Assembly: GCA_010015805.1 (NCBI GenBank)
Contig: ML978125.1
Span: forward strand, 1,488,001-1,552,000
Direction: 5' to 3'
From: Rhizodiscina lignyota
Taxonomy: Eukaryota; Ascomycota; Dothideomycetes; Aulographales; Rhizodiscinaceae
DNA: 64,000 nt
Shown here: positions 45,147 to 55,945 of the stretch, in pieces
How the letters are laid out: each line of letters opens with the position of its first letter
How positions within the stretch are numbered: the stretch's first letter is position 1
Position numbers and translations under genes: made by a program
Notes under the pieces: model-generated
Told to the model about the DNA's origin: nothing
The model's input: only the letters and a program-made list of their open reading frames with translations
The model's database searches: none

Positions 45147-46904
45147 ATGCTCGTCATTAGCGGATTTGCCGTCTTGCTAGCGGGTACTCTGCTCTACCTT
45201 TTATTGTTTGTTGGGAGGAGAGACCGAAGGCTGCCACCCGGTTTGTCGTTTCACCTAAACTCATAACAAGTAATAGCATCTCCACTTACAAATGACCAGG
45301 TCCACCGACGCTCCCAGTCATCGGCAACCTGCATCAGATTCCAACCCAGCGAGCTCACTTGACGTAAGCTTCTTCTGATCCGACTTAATTTCTTTCACTA
45401 ACCCGAGCGCACAGTTTCACAGAATGGGCAAAGAAGTATGGAGAGATTTTCTCACTCAAAGTCGGTCCGGGCAACGCCATTGTCATCACTTCGCCACGAC
45501 TCATCAAGCAGCTAGTCGATAAGAAGTCAAGCATCTACAGCAATCGACCGCCATCTTATGTTGGCAATGGCATCATTGCAAGGAACGATCATATCCTCAT
45601 CATGCAGTATTCAGACAGATGGCGGACCTGTCGGAAGTTAATCCACCAATACTTCATGGAGAAGATGGTGATAGAAAATCATTTGGCACTCGTAGATGCA
45701 GAGGCAGTACAGATGCTACGAGACTTTCTCGTTGTGCCGCAAAGGCACATGAGACACCCGAAACGATTTAGCAACAGCATTATCATGAGTCTTAGTAAGT
45801 CAAAAGCTCTGGCTGAAGTGGCTGCCACTCGTTTCTGACGAAGTTCAAGTTTATGGCGTCCGCACGCCGACAATTGAGACAGAGCACATGCAGAAGCTCT
45901 ACCATCTCATGGAGAACTGGTCCAAGGTCATGGAGCCAGGCAATGCACCACCTGTCGATATCATTCCATTCTTGAAATATGTCCCAGAGCGGCTCTTGGG
46001 CATGTGGCGGTCTCGTGCACAAGACGTCAGCAATGAGATGAACAAGCTCTATAACCAATGGTTGACTCATGTCAAGGAGCGCCGCGAGAGCTCTGGTAGT
46101 CGGGACTGTTTCCTCGATCGGGTACTGGACCAGGAAGAGAAGCTTGGGTTCGACGCGCATTCCATTTATTTCCTGTGTGGGACATTGATGGAAGGTGGAT
46201 CTGACACGACCAGCTCAATTGTCATAGCATTCGTGCACGCCATGACGAAGTGGCCCGAAATCCAGAAAAAGGCACAGACGCAGATTGACGAGGTCGTTGG
46301 CGAGGACAGATCTCCCACATGGGCGGATTACGACAAGCTTCCATATGTGGCCGGGTGCGTAAAGGAAGCAATGCGGTGGAGACCAGTGGTACCTCTCGCT
46401 TTTCCTCACGCACTCGCGGAGGACGACTGGGTCGACGGAATGTTGCTGCCAAAGGGCAGCGACGTCATCATCAATGCTTTCGGCATGCACCACGACGAGA
46501 AGAAATTCCCGAATCCGGAGAGGTTTGACCCAGATCATTACAAAGGCCAGACAGCACTAGCTTCCGAGCTCGCGAATGGCGACTGGGAGAACCGTGATCA
46601 CTACGGATACGGAAGTGGTCGGAGGCTCTGTCCTGGTATCCACCTCGCGGAAAGAAATCTGTTCCTGGCCATCTCCAAGTTACTCTGGGCGTTCAACATT
46701 GAAGCAGGTGTTGATGAAAATGGCGAGCGCATTGAGCCAGAAGTGAGCAATGAGAAAGCTTACAGCGCTGGATTCCTCGTCTGCGCCGAACCATACCCGT
46801 GCAACATTACTCCGAGGTCTGAAGAGAGAAGAGCAACGATTCTGAAAGAGTTCGACTCCGCGAACGCGGAGGTGTTCTCAAAGTTCGAGACCCCAAAAGC
46901 GTGA
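45147..46904 (+). CDS. Cytochrome P450 monooxygenase
   Basis: 530 aa from four exons: 45147-45240, 45300-45363, 45415-45794, 45850-46904; phases close. An N-terminal membrane anchor (MLVISGFAVLLAGTLLYLLL) and the proline hinge PPGPPTLPVIGNLHQIP place it on the ER surface. The I-helix motif is GGSDTTSS, the K-helix ExxR is in KEAMRWR, and the heme loop YGSGRRLCPGIHLAER carries the Cys thiolate. The sequence type is the large group of fungal CYP2-like E-class P450s that includes many secondary-metabolite and xenobiotic enzymes. Next to an FAD monooxygenase and ring-cleavage enzymes it could carry out the first oxidation or demethylation of a phenolic compound. That is inference. Confidence 0.93.
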
Positions 46905-47345
46905 AAATATTTGCAAGTTACCTTCCTACGGACGGGGATCAGGCTGTACGATGACTCCAGGATTGATTAATAAAAATGATTGGATTGGCTCACTGATCTG
47001 TCGTTGATGGTGCGCCTCAAAGCTCGTCTTCCGCGTCCTCGAACTTGTGGTTGGGATGCTGTTTTAATGTGAACACTTTCTCTTCCACAGCCACTGTGCA
47101 CGTAGCTGAACGATAGTCTGAGCTGACAACAGCTCTTCCGTGACCCTAACCCTGGCTGGTGACACAACACATAAATTGGGCCGGTCGCTTATCTGCGATT
47201 TTACACGCGTACTTGAAGCATAATGTGACTTCTCTTGTAGTCAATGTACAGCGTTGCGCACGAGTTCTGCACGGTTGACTTGATGTCCCACAGACTTCTC
47301 AATGCTCCTGAGCTTTAGAGTTAATTTGTTCTATCACCAGCACGC
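46905..47345. other. Convergent 3' spacer, 0.44 kb
   Basis: Between the P450 (+) and the GH43 gene (-). It contains a short telomere-like word, ACCCTAACCCTGG, at 47142-47154. No gene seen. Confidence 0.6.
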
Positions 47346-49013
47346 TCATGTTTCGATCTGACCTGACATTGACCGCCATTTGGCATATCGAAATATCGCT
47401 GGTTGCAGAACAGGCTCCATATCTCCAAAGCTGTAGATGCCTAACATGATGCCACAAAAGGCCATTCCAACCAGAGGTCCCTGTGTCATGGTCGCCATAT
47501 TGATCTGAGCAACGTATTCCAAGTCCTCATTGCTCTCAAATTCCCTGAATCCGATCTTGTACCCTCGAGCATTACACAGAATGCTGAAGAGAAGCGCCCC
47601 GGAGCTGTGCACGAGGTCTCGTCTTGTGGTCTTGAAATTTCCCTTGCCATCAACTGGTGTTGTCACGACCAGCTCACGCCGGTCAGGACTGGGTCTCCGA
47701 AGTCCAATTGTTGCATAACAGTACTCGTGATGCCAGAGGATAGCGCCAGCTTCCCAGCGTGGGTTGGAGCGATTGAAGTCCATCTCCGTTGAAAACACGC
47801 CTTCCAGGTCTGATTGCTTTCGCAAGAGCATCGATGAGTTTTCCGCTGATCCCGGGGGATAGCTCCCACCCATCAGCTCAAGACCTCCAGACGAGAATGA
47901 CCAATAGCGCTTCAAGGGTGTCTTATTATGGTACCAGCCGAGCTCAAGCTCCGGGCCTGAGAAAGTGTCTTCCCAGTCTTGGTTGATGCTCAGCTCATAC
48001 GTGCCAGGCGATGGCACTCCTTCGAGAGAGACATTCCGACGGTGGTTGAAAACTGGCCAGTTGTCCTCCCAAGTGACAGGAACCAGGTACGTCTCTCTAC
48101 CAAAAGGGCTGAATGTTTGGAGCCTTCCGTCTGCTATCGTGACTGGCCTTACACCAAGAAGCACTGCCCACCAATGGCCATTTGCGTCTTCCAGCACATC
48201 AGCATGTCCGGTGCATTGAACACGCTCTGTGCCATTGTTATACCACAATGGCTGGCCCTCACTTCCAGGTCGCTCTTCCCAGGGACCAAATGGTCCGTGA
48301 GTGCTCCGAAAACACCACTCAGTGTGTCCGCTCTCAGTACCACCTTCTGCCGTGAGCAGGAAGTAGAAGTGTCCATATTTGAAGATATGGCTGCCTTCGC
48401 TGACTCCAGGGGAAACGGAGCTAGATCTGATCATCTTCGGAGGGGTCAAAGACGCTCCAGAGCCCAGGTCTACTCTTGATATATGGATTGCAAAATTCTT
48501 TGGAAACTCCCTTCGGTATGACACATCATCCTCATGCATTCGGTATGTTGTAGAGAGATATACGGAGCCATCGTCATCCCAGAAGAGGTCCTGGTCGAAG
48601 CCTGGCTGATCAAAGTAAATCGGATCTGACCATGAGCTCGAGTCCCAAATATTATCCGTCCACACAAAGAAACCGCGAGGCCAGACACGGTCATCGGCTT
48701 GTGGTCTGTATCGATCCCATTTGCATGTGCATATGTACCATCTTCCGTTCTTATGCCGGATTGTACTTGCCCAGATACCGCCGCCAGGTTCACATGTCCG
48801 GAGATCCAGTTGCGGCCGCCGCGTCAGCGCGTGTCCTACAAGACGCCATGATATCAGATCTGTCGAGTGGTAGATTGGGATACCCGGGAAGTACTCGAAC
48901 GACGACGTTATAAGGAAGATGTCGTTCCCTTTGCGAGCCCAGGAGGGATCGGGGTTGAACCCCGTAAGTATGGGATTTCTATACGGTCGAAGTTTGTGAG
49001 TATCTGCTGCCAT
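47346..49013 (-). CDS. Glycoside hydrolase family 43 (beta-xylosidase/arabinofuranosidase type)
   Basis: Intronless 555-aa enzyme with a five-bladed propeller followed by a C-terminal beta-sandwich (GH43_C2-like, from about residue 340). The three catalytic acids are in place: Asp in GFNPDPSW (base, about residue 22), Asp in GFDQDLFWDDDG (pKa modulator) and Glu in GVSEGSHIFK (acid). Such enzymes release xylose or arabinose from xylo-oligosaccharides or arabinosides. There is no signal peptide, so it should act inside the cell on imported oligosaccharides or small glycosides. Its place within the phenol-catabolism cluster suggests it may free a pentose from a plant phenolic glycoside or ester-linked fragment; that is speculation. 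Confidence 0.9.
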   Translation of the reverse strand: MAADTHKLRPYRNPILTGFNPDPSWARKGNDIFLITSSFEYFPGIPIYHSTDLISWRLVGHALTRRPQLDLRTCEPGGGIWASTIRHKNGRWYICTCKWDRYRPQADDRVWPRGFFVWTDNIWDSSSWSDPIYFDQPGFDQDLFWDDDGSVYLSTTYRMHEDDVSYRREFPKNFAIHISRVDLGSGASLTPPKMIRSSSVSPGVSEGSHIFKYGHFYFLLTAEGGTESGHTEWCFRSTHGPFGPWEERPGSEGQPLWYNNGTERVQCTGHADVLEDANGHWWAVLLGVRPVTIADGRLQTFSPFGRETYLVPVTWEDNWPVFNHRRNVSLEGVPSPGTYELSINQDWEDTFSGPELELGWYHNKTPLKRYWSFSSGGLELMGGSYPPGSAENSSMLLRKQSDLEGVFSTEMDFNRSNPRWEAGAILWHHEYCYATIGLRRPSPDRRELVVTTPVDGKGNFKTTRRDLVHSSGALLFSILCNARGYKIGFREFESNEDLEYVAQINMATMTQGPLVGMAFCGIMLGIYSFGDMEPVLQPAIFRYAKWRSMSGQIET

Positions 49014-49643
49014 TTCAATTCGAAATCGTGCTCACTGACACTTACCATTCGAATATTCCCAGGTACAGTACATAACGCTACCAATATATCGACATTATGG
49101 TGCAGAAGAGACGTTTCTCATTCATGGAATAATTGGCTCCGCTTTCGGCGCGACAGGGATGCAAGCTTGAGCGCGAGACGCGTCGGTGGTCGACATTCAC
49201 GCGTCAATCTCGCTCTTTAAATCTCTAAGTGGCCCAAGTTTCATGCAACCAAAATATGTTCCCTCTTACGAATTTGTTCCACGGTTTTTATTTCATAAAG
49301 TGGTGCAGATCGTGGAGATTCCGTCAACTGGCGCACTGTTACACGGACGCATTTGAAAGGGCGGGCGACAGGTCAGCTAGCCTGAGAAGTAGAGCAAATG
49401 CTTTTCCTTTTCGGTTTTGGCCTGAAGTCAAAAAGTGCTCTCGATCAGAAAGACATGGGTTTTCGAAATCTCCAGCGTTCAGCATTACGAGCTTCATCCA
49501 AGAGGCTATATTTTCGACCCGACTCCTCTCAGATGGCGAGTAGTACTCTTTGCCAGCTGTAACAAGTCGGTCTGCTTTTTATCCGCTGTGGAGAGTCCAG
49601 TCCAGTGACTGTCGTATCAACTATGTATCATTTTCCTTCGGAT
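49014..49643. other. Intergenic, 0.63 kb
   Basis: Upstream of GH43 and 3' of the FAH-family gene, both on -. No feature seen. Confidence 0.6.
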
Positions 49644-50589
49644 TTACTCAAACACCATCTTGTTTCTGATCGATCCTATGCCGTCCACAGTAATTTCAAC
49701 CACGTCCCCATTCTTTACGAAGCCTTTGGGCTCCATGAACAGACCAACACCACTAGGCGTGCCAGTTTGGATTGCTGTTCCTTTTCGTAGCGTTGTTCCG
49801 CGGCTCAGATGTGCAATGATCTGCCTCACTGTCCAGATCATGTCCGATGTCTCTGTCTCCTGCCTAAGCTCGCCATTTACCTTCGTAGTGTAGTGCAGCT
49901 TTTGTGGATCTGGGATGAGTTCTGCAGAGGTTATGCAAGGGCCAATGGGCGCAAATTTGTCGAACGACTTCGCATAGCCATGTTGGCCGCCTGACACATC
50001 AGGCATCTGAAAGTTTCTCGCGGACACGTCGTTTCCGACAGTATATCCAAGAACGTAATTCAGAGCATCAGCTTCGGATACGTTCTTCGCGTCCTTGCCA
50101 ATGACGACTGTAAGTTCTCCTTCGTAGTCGAGATGGCTTTGGCATTCTGGATGAACGGGCACGTCTTCGTATGGTCCTGCTAATGCATCTGGCGGCTTCG
50201 TAAAGATAACCGGATTAGACGCGAGTTTGAGCTGCATGGTAATAAGCAAGGAACTCCAACCAAGATCTACTCCAAGATACAGTTGACGTACATTGGCCTC
50301 CGCTGCATGCTGTCGATAATTCAATCCGACACACATAACTATGGGGACACCGGGAAGAGGACATAGCAGCTGGGTATGGTCAATTTCGATTCCTCATGAT
50401 TGAGAAAATGTGAAGTACTTTGTGTATCTTATCCGTCTTCCCCGCCCTTGAAAATTCCGAATGGAGGTCCCCATTCAGAACCTCAACTTCCGCACCTTCT
50501 AATGACCCACTACCAGGCGCTTGCTTCAGATCTCCGAAGTGAATATTTCCGCTTGAATCTGCATATCGCACAAGCCATTTGAAGCTCAT
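49644..50589 (-). CDS. Fumarylacetoacetate hydrolase-family protein
   Basis: 278 aa from three exons: 50589-50419, 50369-50292, 50231-49644; phases close. The FAH/HpcE fold binds Mg2+ and acts on ring-cleavage products: C-C hydrolysis, decarboxylation or isomerisation of 2-hydroxymuconate-type acids. Visible are the motif GLNYRQHAAEAN, the metal ligands in DYEGELTVVIGKD and GYTVGNDVSARNFQ, SFDKFAPIGPCI, and the C-terminal RGTTLRKGTAIQTGTPSGVG. The second intron is 60 bases with no stop, so unspliced messages stay in frame, but its removal restores the conserved HAAEAN-LKLASNPVIF. It is divergent from the Zn2Cys6 regulator, with 543 bases between them. It fits the third step after monooxygenase and extradiol dioxygenase. 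Confidence 0.88.
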
Positions 50590-51132
50590 GTTGCTACGGA
50601 CTTTTGGCTGCGGAAATTACACTCTCAGAAAGATATGAGAATCAACTTTCTCTCTATGGTAGGAGTAGTTACATTTAATATGGGCGTCTGACATCCGACG
50701 TCTTCCCAAAGTGCCTCACTGTGCTTTCCAGAGTACTGACTAATGGAGCATGGGCGGAAATTGGCCGAGAACCCCGCGAGTGACCTGAAGTCAGCCTCTA
50801 CAGATAGATTCAAAATCAGCTTCATGTGTACATACGGAAATTTAAAAATGTCATGTAGCCCAGTATGGAAATTCAGAAGCTAAGGGTTTCGAACCGAAAA
50901 AATGCTTGATCAGGGTTTACTACCTAGGAACTAGCGCATGAGGTCGAAACAGCTGACAAAGCAGGCTGTAGGGCTACCACCCCTCATCTGCGAACGGTGA
51001 GAAATTCGTCCGACACCCTCCACTGATCTCACCGTCATTCATAACGGAGCATTCGCCCTCACTTCGGTGTGTTCCTCCAAGGACGTCGTCTATCTCAATA
51101 AGCCGTCACCACGGGCCTTTTCAATACCGCAG
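50590..51132. promoter_or_regulatory. Divergent promoter of FAH-family gene and cluster regulator
   Basis: 543 bases shared by the hydrolase and the Zn2Cys6 factor. It contains GCGGAAATT twice in the same orientation (50610-50618, 50754-50762), sharing the GCGGAA core with the two sites in the 40677-41417 promoter. This may be the binding word of the local regulator; unproven. Confidence 0.35.
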
Positions 51133-53886
51133 ATGGCCGATGAGGCTGAAAACAGTGGATCTGGAGAGCACGAGCATGTGGCTGAGAACGTCTCAGCAGA
51201 TGGCTTGTCACCATTGGCGTGCTTCAGCTGCAAAAGGCGAAAAGTGAAATGGTAAGGGAGCACAAGTACTTCTTCAGAAGCTTCACGCGCTGAAGCGGTC
51301 GATATGTTGTTTCCCTTCTGATATTGAACACTGCATTCACTCCATCGCTCAATGGACGCGTCTGATATTATCGCGCTCGTGCCATTCGAAAAGGGACGTC
51401 AAGCACTAACTATGATAGCAACCGGGCATTGCCGACGTGCTCGTTATGCACCAAGATCGGGGCGGCATGCGAATACCCTACGCATGCTGAAAAACCTGGG
51501 CCTAAAGCTGGTATGTTCGATTCCATGCACTACTCCAACATATCTTACGGCCGGTCTTAGCTTCGTCATCGGGGTAATCAAGGCTGTTGTGCTCCCAATA
51601 TTTTCCACGTCCATCTATAAGCGTAGCTGGATCAATCGGATCACAGTTTTGGGCACACTCTCGGAAACATTAGACGATCTGCTCGTTGCAATTCGTAGAT
51701 TAATGAATCTGCAGGAACCCCACAAAAGAACAAGCGACGTCGAATAGGCGATGGCCCAACAGCCACATCTACATCGGCCACTGCACCATCCGAAGATGGC
51801 CCTTCTCCCCCCACGGGCTTTGGGCTCGATATTATGGGAGGCGTCCGGGGCCTATCATTTGGCCGCCATGAGGGTGACATAGATCACCCACGTAGACACA
51901 GTGAGAACAACACTGCGGCTACGGGTACTCTCTCAATTCCTTCTGAGAGAAAGACGAGCCATTCGAAGGCTCCAACCTTGGCTCAAATCATGTATCCATC
52001 TCATGAATTGCAAACTCGACCTCAATCACCATTCACCCCGGACCCCTCCCCTGAGCGGCCGAATAAGGCTGGAAAAATGACGGTCGAAAGTGTCTGCGAG
52101 GGCTTAAAAATATCTACCGATACATATCATTTCCTGTAAGCTCAAGCACCCGCTGTTTCCGCTGTTCCACCGCTGACGGATGGATTTCCTTAGTATGGAA
52201 TGCTATTTCGCGAACATGACGACGTACTCGCTTTTTAAGCCGCATTCGATTGAGAGCAAACTACCCCAGATGCGAAGTCGAGCAGAAGCCGAAGCATTAA
52301 TCGCTGCCATGTTTTCTTTTTCCGCCCGTTTCGACGGCGGCCACGACTTTGCCGGCCGTACTGAGGATTGCCCGGCGCCCAATTATTTTGCGCACATTGC
52401 GTCGTCCCAACTGGACCGCGCATTGAACGAGTGCGGTGACATGACACCTCCATTATGGGTGTTGCAAGCTTGTATACTGGTGACATTCTACCAGCTCACA
52501 CGAAGTGTTCGCTCACGATCATGGCGAGCGCTTGGTAGCTGTATCCGGCTTGCTTATGACATGCAGTTGCATATTGTAGATGCTAACCATGATCGAGAGG
52601 CGGCAGCAGAAGGGCGTATTGACCTGAAGAAGTGGTCGGCCCAAGAAGAACGAAGAAGAGCCTGGTGGGCCATTTGGGAGATGGACGTTTTCGCCAGTAC
52701 GATCCGGAGACTTCCCACAGCCATCGACTGGGCTCAGAATATGACCCTTCTACCAGTACACGATCACTACTGGTTCAACGATTTATTCCAGAACAGCACT
52801 TTCCTCGTGCATGATATCAACCTGCGCTGGAAATGTCTTGCCAAGAGTGGCAACAACAGCCCACGAGCTTGGTTCATCGTGATAAATTCGCTGATGAGAA
52901 ATACGCAATTGATCGTTTACCCTCCCGGATCTGCAATGCAATCTCCGTATGAGAGACGAGCTGAATCCAGTCAGGCCGACCTTGACATCATGGCAAACTG
53001 CCTTTACTGCACAGTCGTGTCTCTCCCGCCGGAACTTTCGTACAGCGGTGAAACGCTTGACTTCCACACACGTGGCTCTCCTCGCGACATCAATCCGCGA
53101 CAGTACCACTGCGACAAATACAGCCTGCACCTCATGACACAGCTGGCACGGTTCATGTTCTACCATCACAAAGTCAGCGCCCAAGCGCCGTGGGTTCGTC
53201 CCACTGGGGAAGAACAGGCAAACGAGAGCAACGCAACGACGTCGGAGTGGTCAAACTACATCAGTGCGGCAGACGAAATCGTCACAGCGATCAGGAACAG
53301 CTCAAAGGATCATTATAAATATGTGAACCCATTCCTCATGAACTGCGTCTGGTTTGCTGCTGCCGCACAATGCGCCTGCAAGGTCTTCGGTCCAGCCACC
53401 TTCGACAAACGTGTAGCAGATTCGAATCTTGCTTTGCTACGACTCACTGTGGAGCGCTTCATTACGTTCTGGGGCAGTGCGGATACATTGAAGAGCAAAC
53501 TGGCTCGCATGGAGCAAGGCTTGAAGAGCTTGATGGCGAAGGAGAATGGAGAATCAGCCCCGAAGCAAGAACCGTCTTCCGCAACACGCCACGAGAGTAG
53601 TGCATCTCAACCGAGCTTCACGCCTCAAAGTACTGAGACATTGCCCGTGCCGTACCAAACTCCTGGTACGGATCAGTCCATGCCGTATACGGCTGTCGAT
53701 CCCGGCGATCCGGATGCTTCGCAAGGCTTAATGAGCAATCCGTATGACTTCACGCAGCCGTTTTTGATGCCGGATGTGAGTGGGTTCTTGAGCGGACCCA
53801 CAGAGTACTTCCCGTATGGGTTGGAAGAGCTGTTGATGTATGGATCTGCACCTGGACAACAGTTGCCTGCCCAAGCGCCGACATAG
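51133..53886 (+). CDS. Zn2Cys6 transcription factor, likely cluster regulator
   Basis: 774 aa from four exons: 51133-51251, 51419-51510, 51715-52135, 52194-53886; phases close. The zinc cluster is CFSCKRRKVKC-NRALPTCSLC-TKIGAAC, with intron 1 exactly before the third Cys. A basic linker (KNKRRRIGDG) and a Ser/Pro-rich region follow, then a fungal_trans domain (about residues 210-560: YFANMTTYSLFKPHSIESKL, WVLQACILVTFYQL, RRRAWWAIWEMDVFAS). The tail is rich in Gln/Pro/Ser. Introns 1 and 2 (167 and 204 bases) are long for this genome, so a small extra exon inside intron 2 is possible. It is divergent from the FAH-family gene, so it probably controls the aromatic-catabolism genes at 39616-50589. 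Confidence 0.87.
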
Positions 53887-54618
53887 TGTCAGCCGGAACG
53901 ATGGTGTAGATGACATTCTTTTGAATAGAGGCAAGCTATCATTTCGATGCTAGGCACACGTTATGTTAAAGGACATGAATCCGTTTACGTATTGATGTCG
54001 TAACTACCTGTAGAGTCTACCCTTCTTGTTGTTCACAAGTGATGGTCCGTGTTGTTCACCTGATGAGCGGAGGGTTCGGCCTTTACTATGGCACTTTCAT
54101 GAATATCCAGTGATGAGCGCCATCAACAGGGATGCGGCGAAGGTAAGCTTCGGTGGACCTCCATGGCGTTGCTCAACGAGAAACATTGAGCAAAAGTTCA
54201 CTTGGGTTGATTTAACTGGCACAATGACATTGCTGGAGTGAGAGGCATTGAGGAAGTCTCTGGTTCGTTCATTATTCAATGTTTAGATCTGGGTTTAAAT
54301 AACCTTCACAAATTTAATGCAGCTAAGGTCGGTTGTTTCTGACTACTTGTGATTAACGGTGCACAGGTCAAAAGAACATCTGGAACCAATAACCCTGGTT
54401 CCATTGGACTTGCGGCAAGGCGCATTCTGTCTCTTCCCATGTTTTACCAACAAACGAACACCTGCACGCGCTTCACAATTTCCACGTGTGCATGGAAGCT
54501 TTATGACACTCCATCTCCCTTCATTCTCTTAAATTATTTTTCTCAAAGCTTCTACTTTGCAGACTTTCTGTCCCACCATACCAAACACCGCGTCACAGTG
54601 CGCCTGGTTCTCGTCAAG
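53887..54618. other. Intergenic, 0.73 kb
   Basis: 3' of the regulator and upstream of the F-box-like gene. The frame of the latter is open back to 54349, but the added residues look random. No feature seen. Confidence 0.55.
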
Positions 54619-55491
54619 ATGCTCGCGGGTGCACTGAAGATCGCTTTGCTCTGGTCCTTCGCGGGATTCTGGCAAATTGCGATGCTGTTCAAGTCGTTTG
54701 TCGGAATAGCGGTGTTGGTCGTTCTATCCATGGAAGGACTGCATACTGTGTGGAGATGGTACAAGACTTCAACTGCTTCGGCACTTCCTGTCATTCTGGT
54801 AAGTCTAGCGATATGGTCATCTTCTCCGCGTCGTATTACATTGAGTCTTCTGACAGCTTAACAGGAGCGCAAGGCCGATAAAGCCGCTGAGCGGAGGATC
54901 AGTGGCTTCCGGATCATGGATCTCCCCGCTGAAATTCGCGTTCAAATCCTTAATTACTGCGCAGAGATTCCGGTGTCGATCGATCAAAGACTCTTCCGCA
55001 AATATCAGCCAGTCATTGTCGCCACGACGATGGTCTCTCGCAAGCTCCGAAATGAGGCTGAAGAAACCTTCTATGCGCGCAACACTTTCGTTTACGACTT
55101 CGGCGCTCACCGCAATACCTTAGCAGAGAACTTCGAGGCCGTGCGAGACCGTAGAATGATGCGTCGCTACCTCCAACCCGACACGCCATACCCTTTCCCT
55201 CATCGCGTTCGCCCTATGATTCGACATCTCGCGCTTGTGCTTGTCGTGCCCAAGCCATCGGAGATGAGCCAGGCCGTCAAATTGTGGATGTCTCCACTGG
55301 TATCGCTGAAGCGTGATGGCTTCACGAAGTTGACGTCGCTGAAAGTGTCCTTCTCTGTAGTGTACGGACTTGCCGAGGGCAAACTGAAGCCTGCAGTGCG
55401 TGCCACGATGGAGCAGGCCGCGCGACGATTCGTCTCCGAGATCCAGCTTCCTGCGACCACTGTGGATATCGATTGGTCAGGTCTACAGTAG
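54619..55491 (+). CDS. F-box-like membrane-anchored protein, unknown
   Basis: 268 aa from two exons (54619-54798, 54865-55491). The N-terminal 60 residues include two hydrophobic stretches (ALKIALLWSFAGFWQIAMLF and VGIAVLVVLSMEGLHTVW). Then FRIMDLPAEIRVQILNYCAEIP matches the start of fungal F-box-like domains (LPxEIRxxIL). The rest resembles the many unnamed fungal proteins with this start, followed by beta and helical segments (RKLRNEAEETFYARNTF). F-box proteins recruit substrates to SCF ubiquitin ligases, but this short protein lacks a recognisable substrate-binding repeat. Membrane anchoring is unusual and should be treated as a prediction. The frame extends upstream without stop to 54349. 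Confidence 0.65.
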
Positions 55492-55945
55492 GTGACATGG
55501 AGGGAAGACTGCATCTACGTGAGAGATGTAGTGGAGCAATTTCATACATTACGGTTTCGTGACAAGAATGGCTTGGGACATTGAAGGCGTCAAGTTAAAT
55601 GTCAGCATAGACATTAAGCAGGCGATCGGTGGCGTTTAGCGAGAATGTCTTCAGAGGATGTCAAATATACAACCTCAGTCGTTTCGGGGAGTTGCTAAAG
55701 TGGCTCTTTCTGCCTCTCGGAGTAGCAATAGCATAAGCTCTTGAAGGAGCAGGTACAACTCAATGATGAACATACTTACGCCACTTTACTCTCCTTGCTC
55801 CCATTGGGTTTCCACTTTCTCTCCTCATCTCGAAAGACCATCGTGGTTGTTCCCAATACAACATCCAAATCATCATTCTACTACTAATTCGAAAGTCTAG
55901 CATCACCAGCCTTTCCATTTCCCATTTCTGCTTTCTGATACCACG
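55492..55945. other. Intergenic, 0.45 kb
   Basis: Tandem spacer between the F-box-like gene and the second SMP-like gene. A CT-rich leader precedes the next start. No gene seen. Confidence 0.6.

Noticed and set aside
50880-50900. GGTTCGAAACC on the minus strand, like a tRNA B box
   Set aside because: No A box, acceptor stem or anticodon arm can be built around it.
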